Notes: a model not told the origin generated them from the sequence alone. A stretch of DNA of 64,000 nt from Deinococcus arcticus (GCF_003028415.1 NZ_PYSV01000009.1:1-64000); one strand, 5' to 3'. Shown: positions 33,924 through 42,939, counted from the stretch's first letter. Numbers and translations are program-made.

Positions 33924-34058
33924 AGCGCACAGCAGCCTAGCGGGTCGGGGGCAGAAAATCAATGCAGGCGCAACTGGCACGCCGGGCGGCAAGCCGGCGC
34001 GGCGCGGCGCCTCTGTGTGAAGTCAGTCCAAACTGGGCCCATCCCCTATCATGCGCCC

Positions 34059-34682
34059 GTGAGCCTGCTTGCCGTCCTGACGGTTTTTCTTTCCTACCTG
34101 CTGGGGGCCATTCCGGCGGCGGCCTGGGTGGCGCGCGCCCGTGGGGTGGATATCCGCACGGTGGGCAGCGGCAACAGCGGCGCCACCAACGTGCAGCGCG
34201 CCCTGGGCAACGGCCCGGCGCTGGCGGTGGCGGCCTTTGACATCCTGAAAGGTGCGCTGGCGGTGGGCGTGGCCGCCGGGCTGAATCTGGGCCAGCCGGT
34301 GATGGCCGCCTGCGGGGTGGCCGCCGTGCTGGGGCACAATTTCAGCCCCTTTCTGGGCTTCCGGGGCGGCAAGGGCGTGGCCACCTCGTTTGGCACCATG
34401 GCCGCGCTGCTGCCGGTGGCGGGCCTGGGGGCCGCCCTGCTGTTCGTGCTGAGCGTGTGGCTGACCCGCTTCGTGTCGCTGGGCAGCATTCTGGGGGCCG
34501 TGACGGCCGCTTTCGTGTGTTTCGTGGTTGGCCCTCTGTGGCTGGGCGTGGTCATCACGGGTCTGAGCCTGCTGCTGGCCTGGCAGCACCGCGACAACGT
34601 GCGCCGCTTGCAGGCCGGGACCGAGCGGCGCTTTGGAGACAAAACCGGGGCGGGTGAGGGGAAGCGCGGGAACGGCACGTAA
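34059..34682 (+). CDS. plsY: Glycerol-3-phosphate acyltransferase PlsY
   Basis: 207 aa from GTG 34059. PlsY topology with several spans; conserved cytosolic motifs include [16 protein letters not shown] (~38-53) and [13 protein letters not shown] (~100-112), the phosphate loop. Transfers acyl from acyl-phosphate (made by PlsX, 2629) to sn-glycerol-3-phosphate. The upstream in-frame extension to 33894 crosses the tRNA, so GTG 34059, 6 nt after TATCAT (34047-34052), is the start: leaderless. Confidence 0.95.
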   Translation: MSLLAVLTVFLSYLLGAIPAAAWVARARGVDIRTVGSGNSGATNVQRALGNGPALAVAAFDILKGALAVGVAAGLNLGQPVMAACGVAAVLGHNFSPFLGFRGGKGVATSFGTMAALLPVAGLGAALLFVLSVWLTRFVSLGSILGAVTAAFVCFVVGPLWLGVVITGLSLLLAWQHRDNVRRLQAGTERRFGDKTGAGEGKRGNGT

Positions 34683-34933
34683 TTTGCTTGGGCGCGCCCT
34701 GCCGCTCCCCTTTGCCAGCACTGCTGAGGGGCCCCCACACGGCTGAGCGGGCCCCCGGGATTCTTCTTGAAGGCGCGCTCCCGGTCAGCCGGTCCACCGC
34801 CCGCCGCTGACCCGCCGCTGGAAGCCACCCGACTGCCCCCGTCACCCCCCTTCACCCACGCTCCTGCTGCGCTATGCTGCCCGCACCACACAACACGGGG
34901 CCCGGGGGCAGACCTGGGCGCGCAGGGGGAAGG
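34683..34933. other. Gap between plsY and a small hypothetical gene
   Basis: A GGGGCCC/GGGCCCC hairpin near 34731-34760 may end plsY transcription. A TATGCT box near 34872 with TTCACC 16 nt upstream is a plausible promoter for the next gene. No other gene seen. Confidence 0.4.
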
Positions 34934-35233
34934 ATGTCGGCCAGGATTCGCGTGTACGGCAAGGAAGCGGTGTTTACCCAGGGCCAGTGGGCCTGCGACG
35001 ACGAGAGCCTGCAGGCCATGCTGCAGGCCCTGGCCGACCCACGCGCCGTGACCGAGGAGCAGGAACGGGACCACGCCCTGTACGCCGCTGGCCGCTTTGG
35101 CGGTCTGGTGGCCACCGCCTACGGCTGGGAGGCCGCGCCGCTGCCCGAGGCCGAGATTCGTATGGAGGACTTTGCCCCGTCCCGCGCCCCCGAACGCGCC
35201 GGCTGGCTGAGCTTTCTGCGCAAGAAGCGGTAG
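34934..35233 (+). CDS. Small hypothetical protein
   Basis: 99 aa from ATG 34934 (GGGGGAAGG ribosome site just upstream). Not recognised: [32 protein letters not shown], then [28 protein letters not shown]. No signal or membrane segment; short basic C-terminus (FLRKKR). Precedes asd but is separated from it by the asd promoter and leader, so not obviously the same unit. Confidence 0.65.
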   Translation: MSARIRVYGKEAVFTQGQWACDDESLQAMLQALADPRAVTEEQERDHALYAAGRFGGLVATAYGWEAAPLPEAEIRMEDFAPSRAPERAGWLSFLRKKR

Positions 35234-35263
35234 CGGGGCCCCCAGGCAGTCTGTCTGCCGCCC

Positions 35264-35292
35264 TTGACCCCCACCCCCCCAGCCCCTACCCT
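35264..35292 (+). promoter_or_regulatory. Promoter of the asd leader
   Basis: TTGACC (35264-35269), 17-nt spacer, TACCCT (35287-35292), seven bases before the ATG of a 9-codon ORF. Same hexamers and start spacing as the proS leader promoter at 36736. Confidence 0.7.
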
Positions 35293-35299
35293 TGAGCGC

Positions 35300-35329
35300 A
35301 TGAAGCGCGGCGCGACCATGACCCCGTAA
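35300..35329 (+). CDS. Putative asd leader peptide
   Basis: Nine-codon [12 protein letters not shown], with a leaderless ATG 7 nt after the -10 box. Codons 6-8 are Thr-Met-Thr. asd makes aspartate semialdehyde, the branch point to threonine, methionine, lysine and homoserine, so a ribosome pausing here could sense Thr or Met supply. Overlapping structure at 35330-35383 supports this. Could be chance; the peptide is short. Confidence 0.55.
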   Translation: MKRGATMTP

Positions 35330-35383
35330 GGGCGGGCCTGCCGTGCACAGCCGCCCGCGCGAGACACGCCGGGCGGCCTTTTT
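35330..35383 (+). terminator. Attenuator: alternative antiterminator and terminator hairpins before asd
   Basis: Terminator: GCCGCCCG (35350-35357) with CGGGCGGC (35370-35377), followed by CTTTTT. Antiterminator: GGGCGG (35330-35335) with CCGCCC (35351-35356), the same 5' arm, so the two exclude each other. The antiterminator begins immediately after the leader stop codon (35327-35329). asd's ribosome site GGAGG follows the T-run. Confidence 0.65.
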
Positions 35384-35396
35384 ACTGGAGGGGCAG

Positions 35397-36416
35397 ATGC
35401 GCGTAGCGATTGTGGGAGCAACCGGAGCGGTGGGCCACGAACTTCTGAAGGTGCTGGAGGGCAGCACGCTGCAGTTTGACGAACTGCTGCTCTTCGCCTC
35501 GCCGCGCAGCGCGGGCAGCACGCTGCCGTTTCGGGGCCAGGACCTGACGGTGCAGGTCACCCCTGAAGGCGCCATTGACGCCGAGCTGATTCTGGCCTCG
35601 GCGGGGGGCAGCATCAGCAAGGAAAAGGCCCCGGCCTGGGTGGCGGGCGGCGCCGTGGTCATAGACAATTCCAGCGCCTTCCGCTACGACCCGGAGGTGC
35701 CGCTGGTGGTGCCGGAAGTGAACGGCGAGGCCGCCCTGAGCCACAAGGGCATCATTGCCAACCCCAACTGCACCACCGCCATTGCCGTGGTGGCGGTGGC
35801 GCCCATTCACCGCGCGTATGGCGTGCGGCGCATGATTGTCAGCACCTACCAGGCCACCAGCGGCGCGGGCGCCAAGGGCATGGACGAACTGCTGCAGGAA
35901 ACCCACAAGGTGCTGCACGGCCAGGAAGCCGGGGCCGAAGTCTTTGCCCACCCCATTCCCTTCAACGTGATTCCGCACATTGACGCCTTTCAGGACAACG
36001 GCTACACCAAAGAAGAGATGAAGGTGGCCTGGGAAACGCGCAAGATCATCGGGGACGAGTCGCTGAAGATCTCCTGCACGGCGGTGCGCATTCCCACCCT
36101 GCGCACCCACAGCGAGGCGATCACGCTGGAACTGGAGCGGCCCGCCACCCCTGAAGAGGTGCGCGCGCTGCTGGCCGGGGCAGCGGGCGTGGAAGTGCGC
36201 GACACCCCCGCCGAGAAGCTCTATCCCATGCCCCTGACCGCCAGCGGCAAGTACAACGTGGAGGTGGGCCGCATTCGCCCGTCGCTGGTGTTCGACGGCG
36301 GCATTGACCTGTTCGTGGCGGGTGACCAGCTGCTCAAGGGCGCCGCCCTGAACGCCGTGCAGATTGCGGAGTACCTGCAGCAGAAAGGGGCGCTGAAGGC
36401 CAGGACGCAGGTGTAA
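35397..36416 (+). CDS. asd: Aspartate-semialdehyde dehydrogenase
   Basis: 339 aa from ATG 35397. Rossmann start [19 protein letters not shown], catalytic Cys in [14 protein letters not shown] (about residue 130), catalytic His near 250 in [13 protein letters not shown]. Reduces aspartyl phosphate to aspartate semialdehyde for Lys, Thr, Met and cell-wall synthesis. GGAGG 6 nt upstream. The frame to 35343 runs back through the attenuator and is not used. Stop overlaps the terminal repeat of B4. Regulation by leader likely. Confidence 0.95.
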   Translation: MRVAIVGATGAVGHELLKVLEGSTLQFDELLLFASPRSAGSTLPFRGQDLTVQVTPEGAIDAELILASAGGSISKEKAPAWVAGGAVVIDNSSAFRYDPEVPLVVPEVNGEAALSHKGIIANPNCTTAIAVVAVAPIHRAYGVRRMIVSTYQATSGAGAKGMDELLQETHKVLHGQEAGAEVFAHPIPFNVIPHIDAFQDNGYTKEEMKVAWETRKIIGDESLKISCTAVRIPTLRTHSEAITLELERPATPEEVRALLAGAAGVEVRDTPAEKLYPMPLTASGKYNVEVGRIRPSLVFDGGIDLFVAGDQLLKGAALNAVQIAEYLQQKGALKARTQV

Positions 36417-36554
36417 TACGGATTCCGAAGAATTCCGCAACGTGTTACGGAATTTTTCCGACCAGAGGGACTCGAAAAGCTGCGGAGCAGAGAAGGAAAA
36501 ATACGGATTTCCGGGAAAGAGCCGGATGTTCCTCCAATTCCCGGAAATCCGTAT
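36416..36554 (+). repeat. Family B repeat, copy B4 (best ends)
   Basis: Ends are inverted: ATACGGATTCCG (36416-36427) and CGGAAATCCGTAT (36542-36554). Core hairpin AATTCCG 36431-36437 with CGGAATT 36448-36454, then TTCCGACCAGAGGGACTCG and a GCTGCGGAGCAGAG stretch. Lies immediately behind asd. Confidence 0.75.
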
Positions 36555-36641
36555 AAAAGGGTTGCCAGTGGTGGACTGTGGGGCGGAGGAACGACGGGAC
36601 GTGGGGCCCACCGCCCTGCTCACCCGCATGAATGCAAACAG

Positions 36642-36668
36642 AGCTGGGGGTTTACACCCCGGCTTTTT
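36642..36668 (+). terminator. Terminator downstream of asd
   Basis: AGC(T)GGGG with CCCC(G)GCT and a run of six T residues. Confidence 0.8.
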
Positions 36669-36735
36669 TCGTGCCTGTCAGCTCACGCCCACACTGCCGG
36701 GTTTCTCCCCCACAGCCCACAGTCCACACCCTCCC

Positions 36736-36765
36736 TTGACCTTCCCGCCCCCCCTCCCCTACCCT
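36736..36765 (+). promoter_or_regulatory. Promoter of the proS leader
   Basis: TTGACC (36736-36741), 18-nt spacer, TACCCT (36760-36765), seven bases before the leader ATG at 36773. Confidence 0.7.
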
Positions 36766-36772
36766 GGGCCCC

Positions 36773-36868
36773 ATGAGCGAGCAGCGTTATCCCCCCACGG
36801 CGGTTCCCCAGCGGACCCTGCGCGTGGGGGCGGGCCTGCCCGTGCTCCCGCCACCCTTCGGGGTCTGA
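36773..36868 (+). CDS. Putative proline-rich proS leader peptide
   Basis: 31 aa, leaderless ATG 7 nt after TACCCT. Seven of 31 residues are Pro: a Pro-Pro at codons 7-8, single Pro at 12 and 23, and Pro-Pro-Pro at codons 26-28, three codons before the TGA stop. It lies upstream of prolyl-tRNA synthetase, so a ribosome stalling for Pro-tRNA (or at PPP without EF-P) would sit where the following stem (36861-36925) begins. High GC makes Pro codons common, so chance is not excluded. Confidence 0.55.
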   Translation: MSEQRYPPTAVPQRTLRVGAGLPVLPPPFGV

Positions 36869-36960
36869 CGCCTGCCCGCTGAACTGGCCGGCCTCGCCGC
36901 GTGCGGGGCCCACACTGTCAGACCCACCACCGAACCGTCCTGATGCCTGTGGCTCAGGAC
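36861..36960 (+). promoter_or_regulatory. proS leader structure
   Basis: GGGTCTGAC (36861-36869, overlapping the leader stop) pairs perfectly with GTCAGACCC (36917-36925), with a CCCGC/GCGGG stem possible inside. A second perfect 7-bp hairpin GTCCTGA (36937-36943)/TCAGGAC (36954-36960) follows. No T-run, so control may be translational or Rho-dependent. proS has a good AAGGGAG ribosome site (36976-36982). No T-box antiterminator sequence is present. Confidence 0.5.
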
Positions 36961-36989
36961 AGCGGCGCTTTACCGAAGGGAGAGCCCCC

Positions 36990-38777
36990 ATGAAACTTCA
37001 ATCCAGCCTGTTCCGCACGTGGCGCGAGGCGCCGGAGGGCGCCGAGACCCCGGCCATTCGTCTGCTGCTGCGCGCCGGGTACGTGCGCCGGGTGGGCAGC
37101 GGCCTGTACGCCCACCTGCCGCTGATGACCCGCGTGATGCACAACCTTGAGGCCCTGATCCGCGAGGAACTGGACGGCCTGTCGCAGGAGGTGAGCCTGC
37201 CGGTGTTGCAGCCCCGGCACCTGTGGGACGAGTCCGGGCGCTGGGCCGCCTACACGCAGGCCGAGGGGGTCATGTTTACCGTGACCGACCGCGCCGGCCG
37301 GGTGCACGCCCTGGGCCCCACCCACGAGGAAGTGGCGCTGGACGTGGTGCGCGCCCTGGCCCACAGTTACCGCGACCTGCCGATCAGCGTGTACCAGATT
37401 GGCCGCAAGTTCCGCGACGAGTTGCGCCCACGTTTTGGGCTGCTGCGCACCCGCGAATTTGTCATGAAGGACGCCTACTCGTTCCACGCCGACGAGGCCA
37501 GCCTGCGCGAGCACTTTGAGGCCATGGGCGCTGCCTACGGCCGCATCCTCACCCGCCTGGGGGTGGCGTGGCGGGCGGTGCAGGCCGACAGCGGCAACAT
37601 CGGCGGGGCCGAGAGCCGCGAGTTCATGGTGCTGAGCGCGGTGGGCGAGGACGAGGTGCTGTACACCGAAGACGGCCACTACGCTGCCAACGCCGAGCGG
37701 GCCTCTTCGCGCGCCCAGGCGGCCCGGCCCAGCCCGTTTGGCTCCCTCACCCGGCACCACACCCCGGGCACCGTGACCGTGGCGAGCGGCTGCGCGGCCC
37801 TGGGCTGTGACCCAGCCCACATGCTGAAAAACGTGCTATACGACGCTGTAAGCGTGCAGGCCGGGGAGCGGCACCTGACCCCGGTGCTGGTCAGTTTGCG
37901 CGGGGACCATGCGGTGAATCCGGTCAAGCTGTGGAACGCGGTGCAGGCGCGCGTGGCGGGCGACCTGATTGGGCTGGCGGTGGCCCAGACCGACACCTGG
38001 GCCGCCGAACCCCTGCCGCTGGGCTTTCTGGCCCCGGACCTGCCGGACTACGTGATTGCCCGGCGCGGGGGCCTGCAGCCGGCCTTTTTGCGGCTGTGCG
38101 ACCCGGCGGGCGCGGCGCTGCGCGACTTTGCCACCGGAGCAGGGGAAACCGACTGGCACGTGACGGGGGCGAACTGGCAAACGCCCGGGGGTGAGGGCCA
38201 GTACCCGCTGCCGGAGGTCGTGGACCTGCGCCAGGCCCGCGCGGGCGAGGCTGCGGCGCACGACGGGACCCAGCCTCTGCACGCGGCGCGCGGCATAGAG
38301 GTGGGGCATGTGTTTCAGCTGGGCACGCGCTACGCCCAGGCGATGGGCGCCACGTTCACCGCGGCCAGTGGCCGGGAACAGCCGTTCCAGATGGGCTGTT
38401 ACGGCATTGGGGTCACGCGGCTGGCGCAGGCGGTGGCCGAGCAGCTGTGCGACGCCGCCGGGCTGGTGTGGCCGGAAGCCATTGCCCCGTACCGGGTGCA
38501 TCTGGCGGTGGTGGACATGCAGGACGGCGCGCAGCGGGCGGCGGGCGAAGCGCTGTACAAGCAACTGCGCTCGGCTGGAATAGACACGTTGCTGGACGAC
38601 CGGGCCGAGCGCGCCGGGGTCAAGTTTGCCGACGCGGACCTGATTGGGCTGCCGTACCGGGTGACGGTGGGGCGGGGGCTGGCGCAGGGGCAGGTAGAGG
38701 TGAAGGTGCGGCGCAGCGGGGAGGTGGTGCTGGTGCCGGTGGAGGGGGTGGTGGCGTGGGTGCAGGGGCGAGGGTGA
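36990..38777 (+). CDS. proS: Prolyl-tRNA synthetase (bacterial type with editing domain)
   Basis: 595 aa. Class II motifs: motif 1 region near residue 45, GRKFRDELRPRFGLLRTREFVMKDAYSFH (motif 2, ~130-160), motif 3 GCYGIGVTRLAQAVAEQ near 470. Between motifs 2 and 3 lies the INS editing domain (~230-400, with the SLRGDHAVNPVKL stretch), which clears Ala-tRNA-Pro. C-terminal anticodon-binding domain. Preceded by the Pro-rich leader ORF. Confidence 0.95.
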   Translation: MKLQSSLFRTWREAPEGAETPAIRLLLRAGYVRRVGSGLYAHLPLMTRVMHNLEALIREELDGLSQEVSLPVLQPRHLWDESGRWAAYTQAEGVMFTVTDRAGRVHALGPTHEEVALDVVRALAHSYRDLPISVYQIGRKFRDELRPRFGLLRTREFVMKDAYSFHADEASLREHFEAMGAAYGRILTRLGVAWRAVQADSGNIGGAESREFMVLSAVGEDEVLYTEDGHYAANAERASSRAQAARPSPFGSLTRHHTPGTVTVASGCAALGCDPAHMLKNVLYDAVSVQAGERHLTPVLVSLRGDHAVNPVKLWNAVQARVAGDLIGLAVAQTDTWAAEPLPLGFLAPDLPDYVIARRGGLQPAFLRLCDPAGAALRDFATGAGETDWHVTGANWQTPGGEGQYPLPEVVDLRQARAGEAAAHDGTQPLHAARGIEVGHVFQLGTRYAQAMGATFTAASGREQPFQMGCYGIGVTRLAQAVAEQLCDAAGLVWPEAIAPYRVHLAVVDMQDGAQRAAGEALYKQLRSAGIDTLLDDRAERAGVKFADADLIGLPYRVTVGRGLAQGQVEVKVRRSGEVVLVPVEGVVAWVQGRG

Positions 38778-38820
38778 GCGTGGGGGCGAGTTGGGTGACT
38801 GGTTAGCCCCGAATTGCCCC
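38778..38820. other. Spacer after proS
   Basis: Short GC-rich spacer; no terminator seen before the inverted repeat starts at 38821. Confidence 0.4.
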
Positions 38821-38882
38821 ACCCCCCCAGCCCCCCTACCCCGGACTCGTAGAGCTGCGCAGCAGAGGGGCAGGGGGGAGCA
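38821..38882. repeat. Left arm of 62-bp inverted repeat (family C end)
   Basis: Matches the reverse complement of 39377-39438 at 61 of 62 positions. Contains the recurrent GACTCGTAGAGCTGCGCAGC stretch. The adjoining CAAACGTTGGCACTGGGCAA (38881-38900), inverted, matches the 3' border of C2 at about 62572-62590, so this is an inverted fragment of the same element. Confidence 0.75.
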
Positions 38883-39194
38883 AACGTTGGCACTGGGCAA
38901 CGTTGACTGACGGTCCGGGGCGGCGCGGCTTCGCCCCGCGTTGTACGCCGTGGCCTACCTCCGCCCATCGCCCCACGCCCGCGCGCTGCGCGCCAAGGAG
39001 CAAGTGAGCCTATGTCACCAAATCAAGATGAGTGATTCGCAGAGCTGCCCCGCAGAGGGACCGCCCCCGAATGGGTGGGGCCACGTTCGACGGCTTCCGT
39101 TGCTGGCCCCGTAAAGGCGAAGGGTGGGGACGCTTATAGCACGAGGTTCTCCTTTTGAAAGGCAGCTTTGGCCTTTGCCTACTGTGGTCTTTCA
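38883..39194. other. Interior of the inverted-repeat region
   Basis: 312 bases, no gene. Holds a GGGGCGGCGCGGC-type hairpin near 38920-38940 and another GCAGAGCTGCCCCGCAGAGG version of the family motif near 39039-39058. Confidence 0.4.
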
Positions 39195-39367
39195 AGTAGA
39201 ACTTTCTAGGCCGCACCAAGCCTTCTTGCCCCCACACCGCCCAGGTCCAGACGAGGCCGTCGTGCCCGAAGGGCGCGGGCCATTGCGCGGGAGCGGAGCA
39301 TGGCGTCGAGGCCGGACACGTGACCAAACGGAGCGAACCCGCCAACGCCAGTAAAAACTCTTGCCTA
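39195..39367 (+). repeat. Family C repeat, copy C1 (173 bp)
   Basis: Aligns without gaps to 62405-62577, both starting AGTAGAACTT and ending with AGTAAAAACTCTTGCC. A small hairpin keeps pairing while its bases change: GCCC-gaa-GGGC here, GCGC-gca-GCGC in C2. A minus-strand frame is open in both, but most differences between copies change the amino acid. Confidence 0.7.
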
Positions 39368-39376
39368 GCGCAGCGC

Positions 39377-39438
39377 TGCTCCCCCCTGCCCCTCTGCTGC
39401 GCAGCTCTACGAGTCCGGGGCAGGGGGGCTGGGGGGGT
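39377..39438. repeat. Right arm of 62-bp inverted repeat
   Basis: Partner of 38821-38882; follows C1 directly. The remaining bases up to the rhomboid start (39547) show nothing else. Confidence 0.75.
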
Positions 39439-39546
39439 GAGGCAACCCGGGCCAGGCCATCGCCGCCCCAAGAGAAACCACACTTGCCCCCCCACCTCCA
39501 CCCAAGGAGCGACGCCCCCCCTCCCCTTTTCCGTCATGCTGAACCC

Positions 39547-40170
39547 ATGCGGCGCCCCCCTCCCCCCCGCTCCCTGGCCTCCCGCTCCGGCGTCCTTCCC
39601 GCCGCCGGCCTGACCACCCTGCTGATCGCCGGGCTCTGGGGCCAGGAGGTGGCCGATCTATTCGTGTTTGGCGGCGACCTGGACCGCTACGGCATTCAGC
39701 CGCGCGAGCCGGGCGCCCTGTGGCACATCCTGACGGCGCCCTTTCTGCACGCGGGGTTCGGGCACCTGCTGGCCAACACCGTGCCGCTGGCCGCCCTGAG
39801 CTTTATGGGGGCGCTGCGTGGGCCCTGGCGCTTTCTGGCGGCGCTGCTGGTGATTGTGGTGGTGGGGGGCGCGCTGGTGTGGTTGCTGGGCCGGGGCGGC
39901 AGTGTACATCTGGGCGCCAGCGCGCTGGTGTTCGGGCTACTGGCCTACCTGCTGGGCGTGGGCTGGTGGGAGCGCACCCCGCTGGCCATCGGGGTGGCGG
40001 TGGCGGCTTTCGTGCTGTACGGCAGCATTCTGTGGGGCGTGCTTCCCACCAACCCGGCCGTGTCGTGGGAAGCGCACCTATTCGGCTTCGTGGGCGGGCT
40101 GGTGGCGGCGGCGCTGCTGCACCGGCGCCGACCCCGCGCCGCGCCCGGCTCACCTCCCTGGCCCCGCTGA
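39547..40170 (+). CDS. Rhomboid-family intramembrane serine protease
   Basis: 207 aa from ATG 39547. Rhomboid features: [11 protein letters not shown] in an early span (His and Asn of the oxyanion hole), catalytic Ser in [16 protein letters not shown] (GxS, about residue 125), catalytic His in [16 protein letters not shown] (about residue 180). Short six-helix core form. Cleaves transmembrane substrates within the bilayer; target unknown. Stop is 3 nt from the convergent VOC gene. Confidence 0.88.
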   Translation: MRRPPPPRSLASRSGVLPAAGLTTLLIAGLWGQEVADLFVFGGDLDRYGIQPREPGALWHILTAPFLHAGFGHLLANTVPLAALSFMGALRGPWRFLAALLVIVVVGGALVWLLGRGGSVHLGASALVFGLLAYLLGVGWWERTPLAIGVAVAAFVLYGSILWGVLPTNPAVSWEAHLFGFVGGLVAAALLHRRRPRAAPGSPPWPR

Positions 40171-40173
40171 CCG

Positions 40174-40782
40174 CTACAGCTCCACCGGCCCGTGGGGCGT
40201 GTCCAGCAGCGCCCGCAGTTCGGGCTGGGGTGCGCGGTACACCTCCACCTCGCCCAGGAAGGACAGGGCGCGCAGATGCCGGCGCAGCGCATCGGGGGTG
40301 GGGGTGCCCAGGTGCAGATGGGCCAGCCGCACCCCGGCGTCCGGCAGGCGGGTGGGGGGCGGTGGGGTGTCCCAGTGAATCTGGGACGGCGTCACGCCGC
40401 CGCCCGGCAGGCTGCCGTCCTCGGGCACGGTCAGGGTCCAGCGGTGCTCGCCGCGCGACAGGGCCAGGACCCCGGGCCCGGCGGGCAGGTCGGGCACCGC
40501 CGCCACCCAGTGAATCAGGGCCGGACCGTGCGAGAGCCGCGCCTGCACCGCCGGGCTGTCCAGTCCGAACCAGCGCGGGCGCCCGGGGGCCGGCGCCTGG
40601 GGATTCACCGCAATCACTTCCAGATAGGCGTCCGGGCCCAGCGACAGCAGGACGTTGTGGGTGCCAAAGTGCGCGTGTTCACCGCCGGGCTGGGCGGTCA
40701 CGCGCAGGCGGCCTTCCAGCCACGCGCGGCCCTCGTCCAGGGTGCGCGCGGCCACCACGAGGTGGTCCAGGTGGGCGGTCAT
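40174..40782 (-). CDS. Glyoxalase-like (VOC) domain protein
   Basis: 202 aa. [24 protein letters not shown] at the N-terminus with a His metal ligand, [26 protein letters not shown], like the Glyoxalase_3-type VOC family. Metal-dependent enzymes of this fold have varied chemistry; no substrate can be named. Its start overlaps the upstream FAD oxidoreductase stop by 4 bases, so they are co-expressed. Confidence 0.83.
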   Translation of the reverse strand: MTAHLDHLVVAARTLDEGRAWLEGRLRVTAQPGGEHAHFGTHNVLLSLGPDAYLEVIAVNPQAPAPGRPRWFGLDSPAVQARLSHGPALIHWVAAVPDLPAGPGVLALSRGEHRWTLTVPEDGSLPGGGVTPSQIHWDTPPPPTRLPDAGVRLAHLHLGTPTPDALRRHLRALSFLGEVEVYRAPQPELRALLDTPHGPVEL

Positions 40783-42044
40783 GCGCCCCGGGGGCGGCTC
40801 ATGCCCTCTGGATCGCCCAGCACGATGGCCGCCGCCTTCTCGCCGCTTTCCATCGCCCCCTGAATGCTGCTCATGGCCGTCACCTCACCGGCCAGCAGCA
40901 CGCCGCTCAGGCGGGTGGCGTGGCCGGCCAGCGTGGCGGCATATTCCGGCGGCTGCGGATACTGGGCGTGGTGAATGCGCTCGGTCAGCAGCGTGCGCAG
41001 CGACCGGACCGCCGCCTCGCCGTACCACGTCGCCAGTTCGGCGCGCACCTGCCGGTCCAGGGCGTCGTCGGGCAGGTCGGGCAGGCCCAGCACCGTCACG
41101 GTCAGCAGGTGCTGGCCCTCCGGGGCGCGGCCGGGCACGGCCGCAGACAGCCAGTGGGCGTTCTGAATCAGGCCGCCACCCGCGTTCAGCAGCAGGCGCC
41201 GCTCGCGGTCCACCAGCGCGGGGGCGGCGTAGTGCAGGTAAGTGCCGCTCAGGTGCCCGCGCGCCGTGTCCTCGCCGGTCAGGCGGGCGGCTGTGTCGGG
41301 GTCGGTGGCCACGATGACCTGCCGGGCGTCCAGTTCGCCGGCGCTGGTGCTGACCGTCACCGACGACCCGTGCGGCGCGAGGTGCTGAACCTGCACGTTC
41401 AGCGTGACCTTCAGGTCCTGGGCCAGCTGGGCCGAAACGGCGCCCATTCCTGCCGCTGGCAGCGCGGCGCCGCCGTCCATGAGCATCCGGAAGTAGTAGC
41501 GAAACAGCCGCGCGCTCGTGCTCAGGTCGCGCTGCAGAAAAATCCCCCCGAAAAATGGCCGGAAAAACTGGTCCAGCGCGCCCTCACTGAACCCGAAGCG
41601 CCGCAGATAGCCCTCCGTGGGTTCATCGGGGCCGCGCAGCAGGGTCCAGGGGGCCGGGCTGCGCAGCCGCAGCGCCAGGGCCAGCACGCGCGCCTTGTCC
41701 CGGGTGCTCAGGGCGCGGGTCAGCAGGGTGCCGCCCAGGGCGCCGGGGTCGCCGGGCGGCCAGCCCACCACATCGGCCTGCGGGCCCCGGCGAATCACGG
41801 CGGCCGGGGGCAGGGGCACCAGGTCCAGGGCCTCCAGGTCCAGCCAGCGCCGCGCGGCCGGATAGGCCGGAAACAGCACCTGATACCCCGCGTCCAGCGT
41901 GAAGCCGTCCTCCACGCGCGACTGCACGCGCCCGCCCAGCTGCGGCCCCGCTTCCAGCACGCGCACCCGCTTTCCGGCGCGGTCCAGGGCGCGCGCCGCC
42001 GTCAGGCCCGCAAGCCCCCCGCCAACGACCAGAACGTCATACAT
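40779..42044 (-). CDS. FAD-dependent amine-oxidase/phytoene-desaturase-like oxidoreductase
   Basis: 421 aa. N-terminal dinucleotide fold [37 protein letters not shown] (GxGxxG, then the Glu at the strand 2 end, then GGR). C-terminal [25 protein letters not shown] closes the FAD site. Belongs with NAD(P)/FAD-dependent carotenoid or protoporphyrinogen-type oxidoreductases; a role in carotenoid metabolism is plausible in this lineage but not shown. Coupled with the VOC gene. Confidence 0.8.
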   Translation of the reverse strand: MYDVLVVGGGLAGLTAARALDRAGKRVRVLEAGPQLGGRVQSRVEDGFTLDAGYQVLFPAYPAARRWLDLEALDLVPLPPAAVIRRGPQADVVGWPPGDPGALGGTLLTRALSTRDKARVLALALRLRSPAPWTLLRGPDEPTEGYLRRFGFSEGALDQFFRPFFGGIFLQRDLSTSARLFRYYFRMLMDGGAALPAAGMGAVSAQLAQDLKVTLNVQVQHLAPHGSSVTVSTSAGELDARQVIVATDPDTAARLTGEDTARGHLSGTYLHYAAPALVDRERRLLLNAGGGLIQNAHWLSAAVPGRAPEGQHLLTVTVLGLPDLPDDALDRQVRAELATWYGEAAVRSLRTLLTERIHHAQYPQPPEYAATLAGHATRLSGVLLAGEVTAMSSIQGAMESGEKAAAIVLGDPEGMSRPRGA

Positions 42045-42141
42045 GCCCCCACAGGCTACAGGCCAGGGCGTGGGGGTGGGCGCCGCGCCGCCTTCAGGCG
42101 GTCTTTACGCTGAGCTGGGTGGGGGGGCCAGGAGCTGCCGT

Positions 42142-42939
42142 CTAGCGCGGGGCTTCGGGCGGCAGCCCCTGCCCCTCCGTCAGGCGAATCAGCCACGCGA
42201 ACAGCTGCACAAACGCCAGCGCCAGGGCCGGCAGCCCCGCCACCATCATGATCCACCCTGACAGCTGCTGGTTTTGCAGCGGGGTGAGGTTCCACAGGCA
42301 CAGGGCGTTCACGTAGGGCGTGTACAGCACCTTTGGGGCGTACAGCCACACGCTGGCCACCGCCATCATGGGCAGGGCCGAGAGCAGCCCGAACCACCCG
42401 CGCGAGCCCATGCCCGCCGGCTGCACGCTGGGCAGGGGCCGCAGCACCACGCTCCAGACCAGCAGGCTGGTGAGCAGGTACAGCCCCGGCAGCAGGCTGG
42501 CCGCCGTGTTGGACACCACGCTGGCGTTAAACCCGGCGGGCACGTTCCAGAACACGATCACGGCCGTCCACAGCGCCAGCGCCACCCAGGGGTCCAGCAG
42601 TACCCCCAGCATGCGCCCCAGCCCGGACCGGGGACTGATCTTCAGCGGCGGCAGGCCCAGCACCAGCAGCGGCGGCACCAGTTCAGCCAGCACCATCAGG
42701 CGGCCCATGTACAGCGCCATGCTGCCCTGGGTCAGGCCAGCGGCGCGGGTCTGGGTGGTCAGCACCAGGGCCACCAGACCCAGCGCGAACAGCGCCGCGC
42801 GCCAGACGGGCCACGGCGCACCGCTGCGGCGCGCACGCACGAACCCGGCGGCGTAGGCCGCCCCCACCAGCACCATGGGCAGCAGGGTCCAGTCCGGGCG
42901 GGGCAGCAGCAGGTCAGTCAGGGTGGGGTTCAGGCTCAT
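42142..42939 (-). CDS. ctaG: Cytochrome c oxidase assembly factor CtaG-like protein
   Basis: 265 aa from ATG 42939. Seven or so hydrophobic spans; motifs typical of caa3-type CtaG (MALYMGRLMVLAELVPPLLVLGLPP, around residues 70-95; FWNVPAGFNASVV; LYAPKVLYTPYVNALCLWNLTPLQNQQLSGWIMM near the end). Needed for copper insertion into the CuB site in Bacillus-type oxidases. Start overlaps the Sco stop, last of a three-gene copper cassette. A CCGCCT/AGGCGG hairpin near 42098 may end transcription. Confidence 0.87.
   Translation of the reverse strand: MSLNPTLTDLLLPRPDWTLLPMVLVGAAYAAGFVRARRSGAPWPVWRAALFALGLVALVLTTQTRAAGLTQGSMALYMGRLMVLAELVPPLLVLGLPPLKISPRSGLGRMLGVLLDPWVALALWTAVIVFWNVPAGFNASVVSNTAASLLPGLYLLTSLLVWSVVLRPLPSVQPAGMGSRGWFGLLSALPMMAVASVWLYAPKVLYTPYVNALCLWNLTPLQNQQLSGWIMMVAGLPALALAFVQLFAWLIRLTEGQGLPPEAPR

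Noticed and set aside
36840..36990. T-box riboswitch before proS
   Set aside because: The conserved AAGGUGGNACCGCG-type antiterminator sequence is absent.
39010..39537. 175-aa minus-strand frame, similar to one at 62265-62603
   Set aside because: Similarity comes from repeat C; differences are mostly non-synonymous and it runs through non-repeat sequence without conserved ends.
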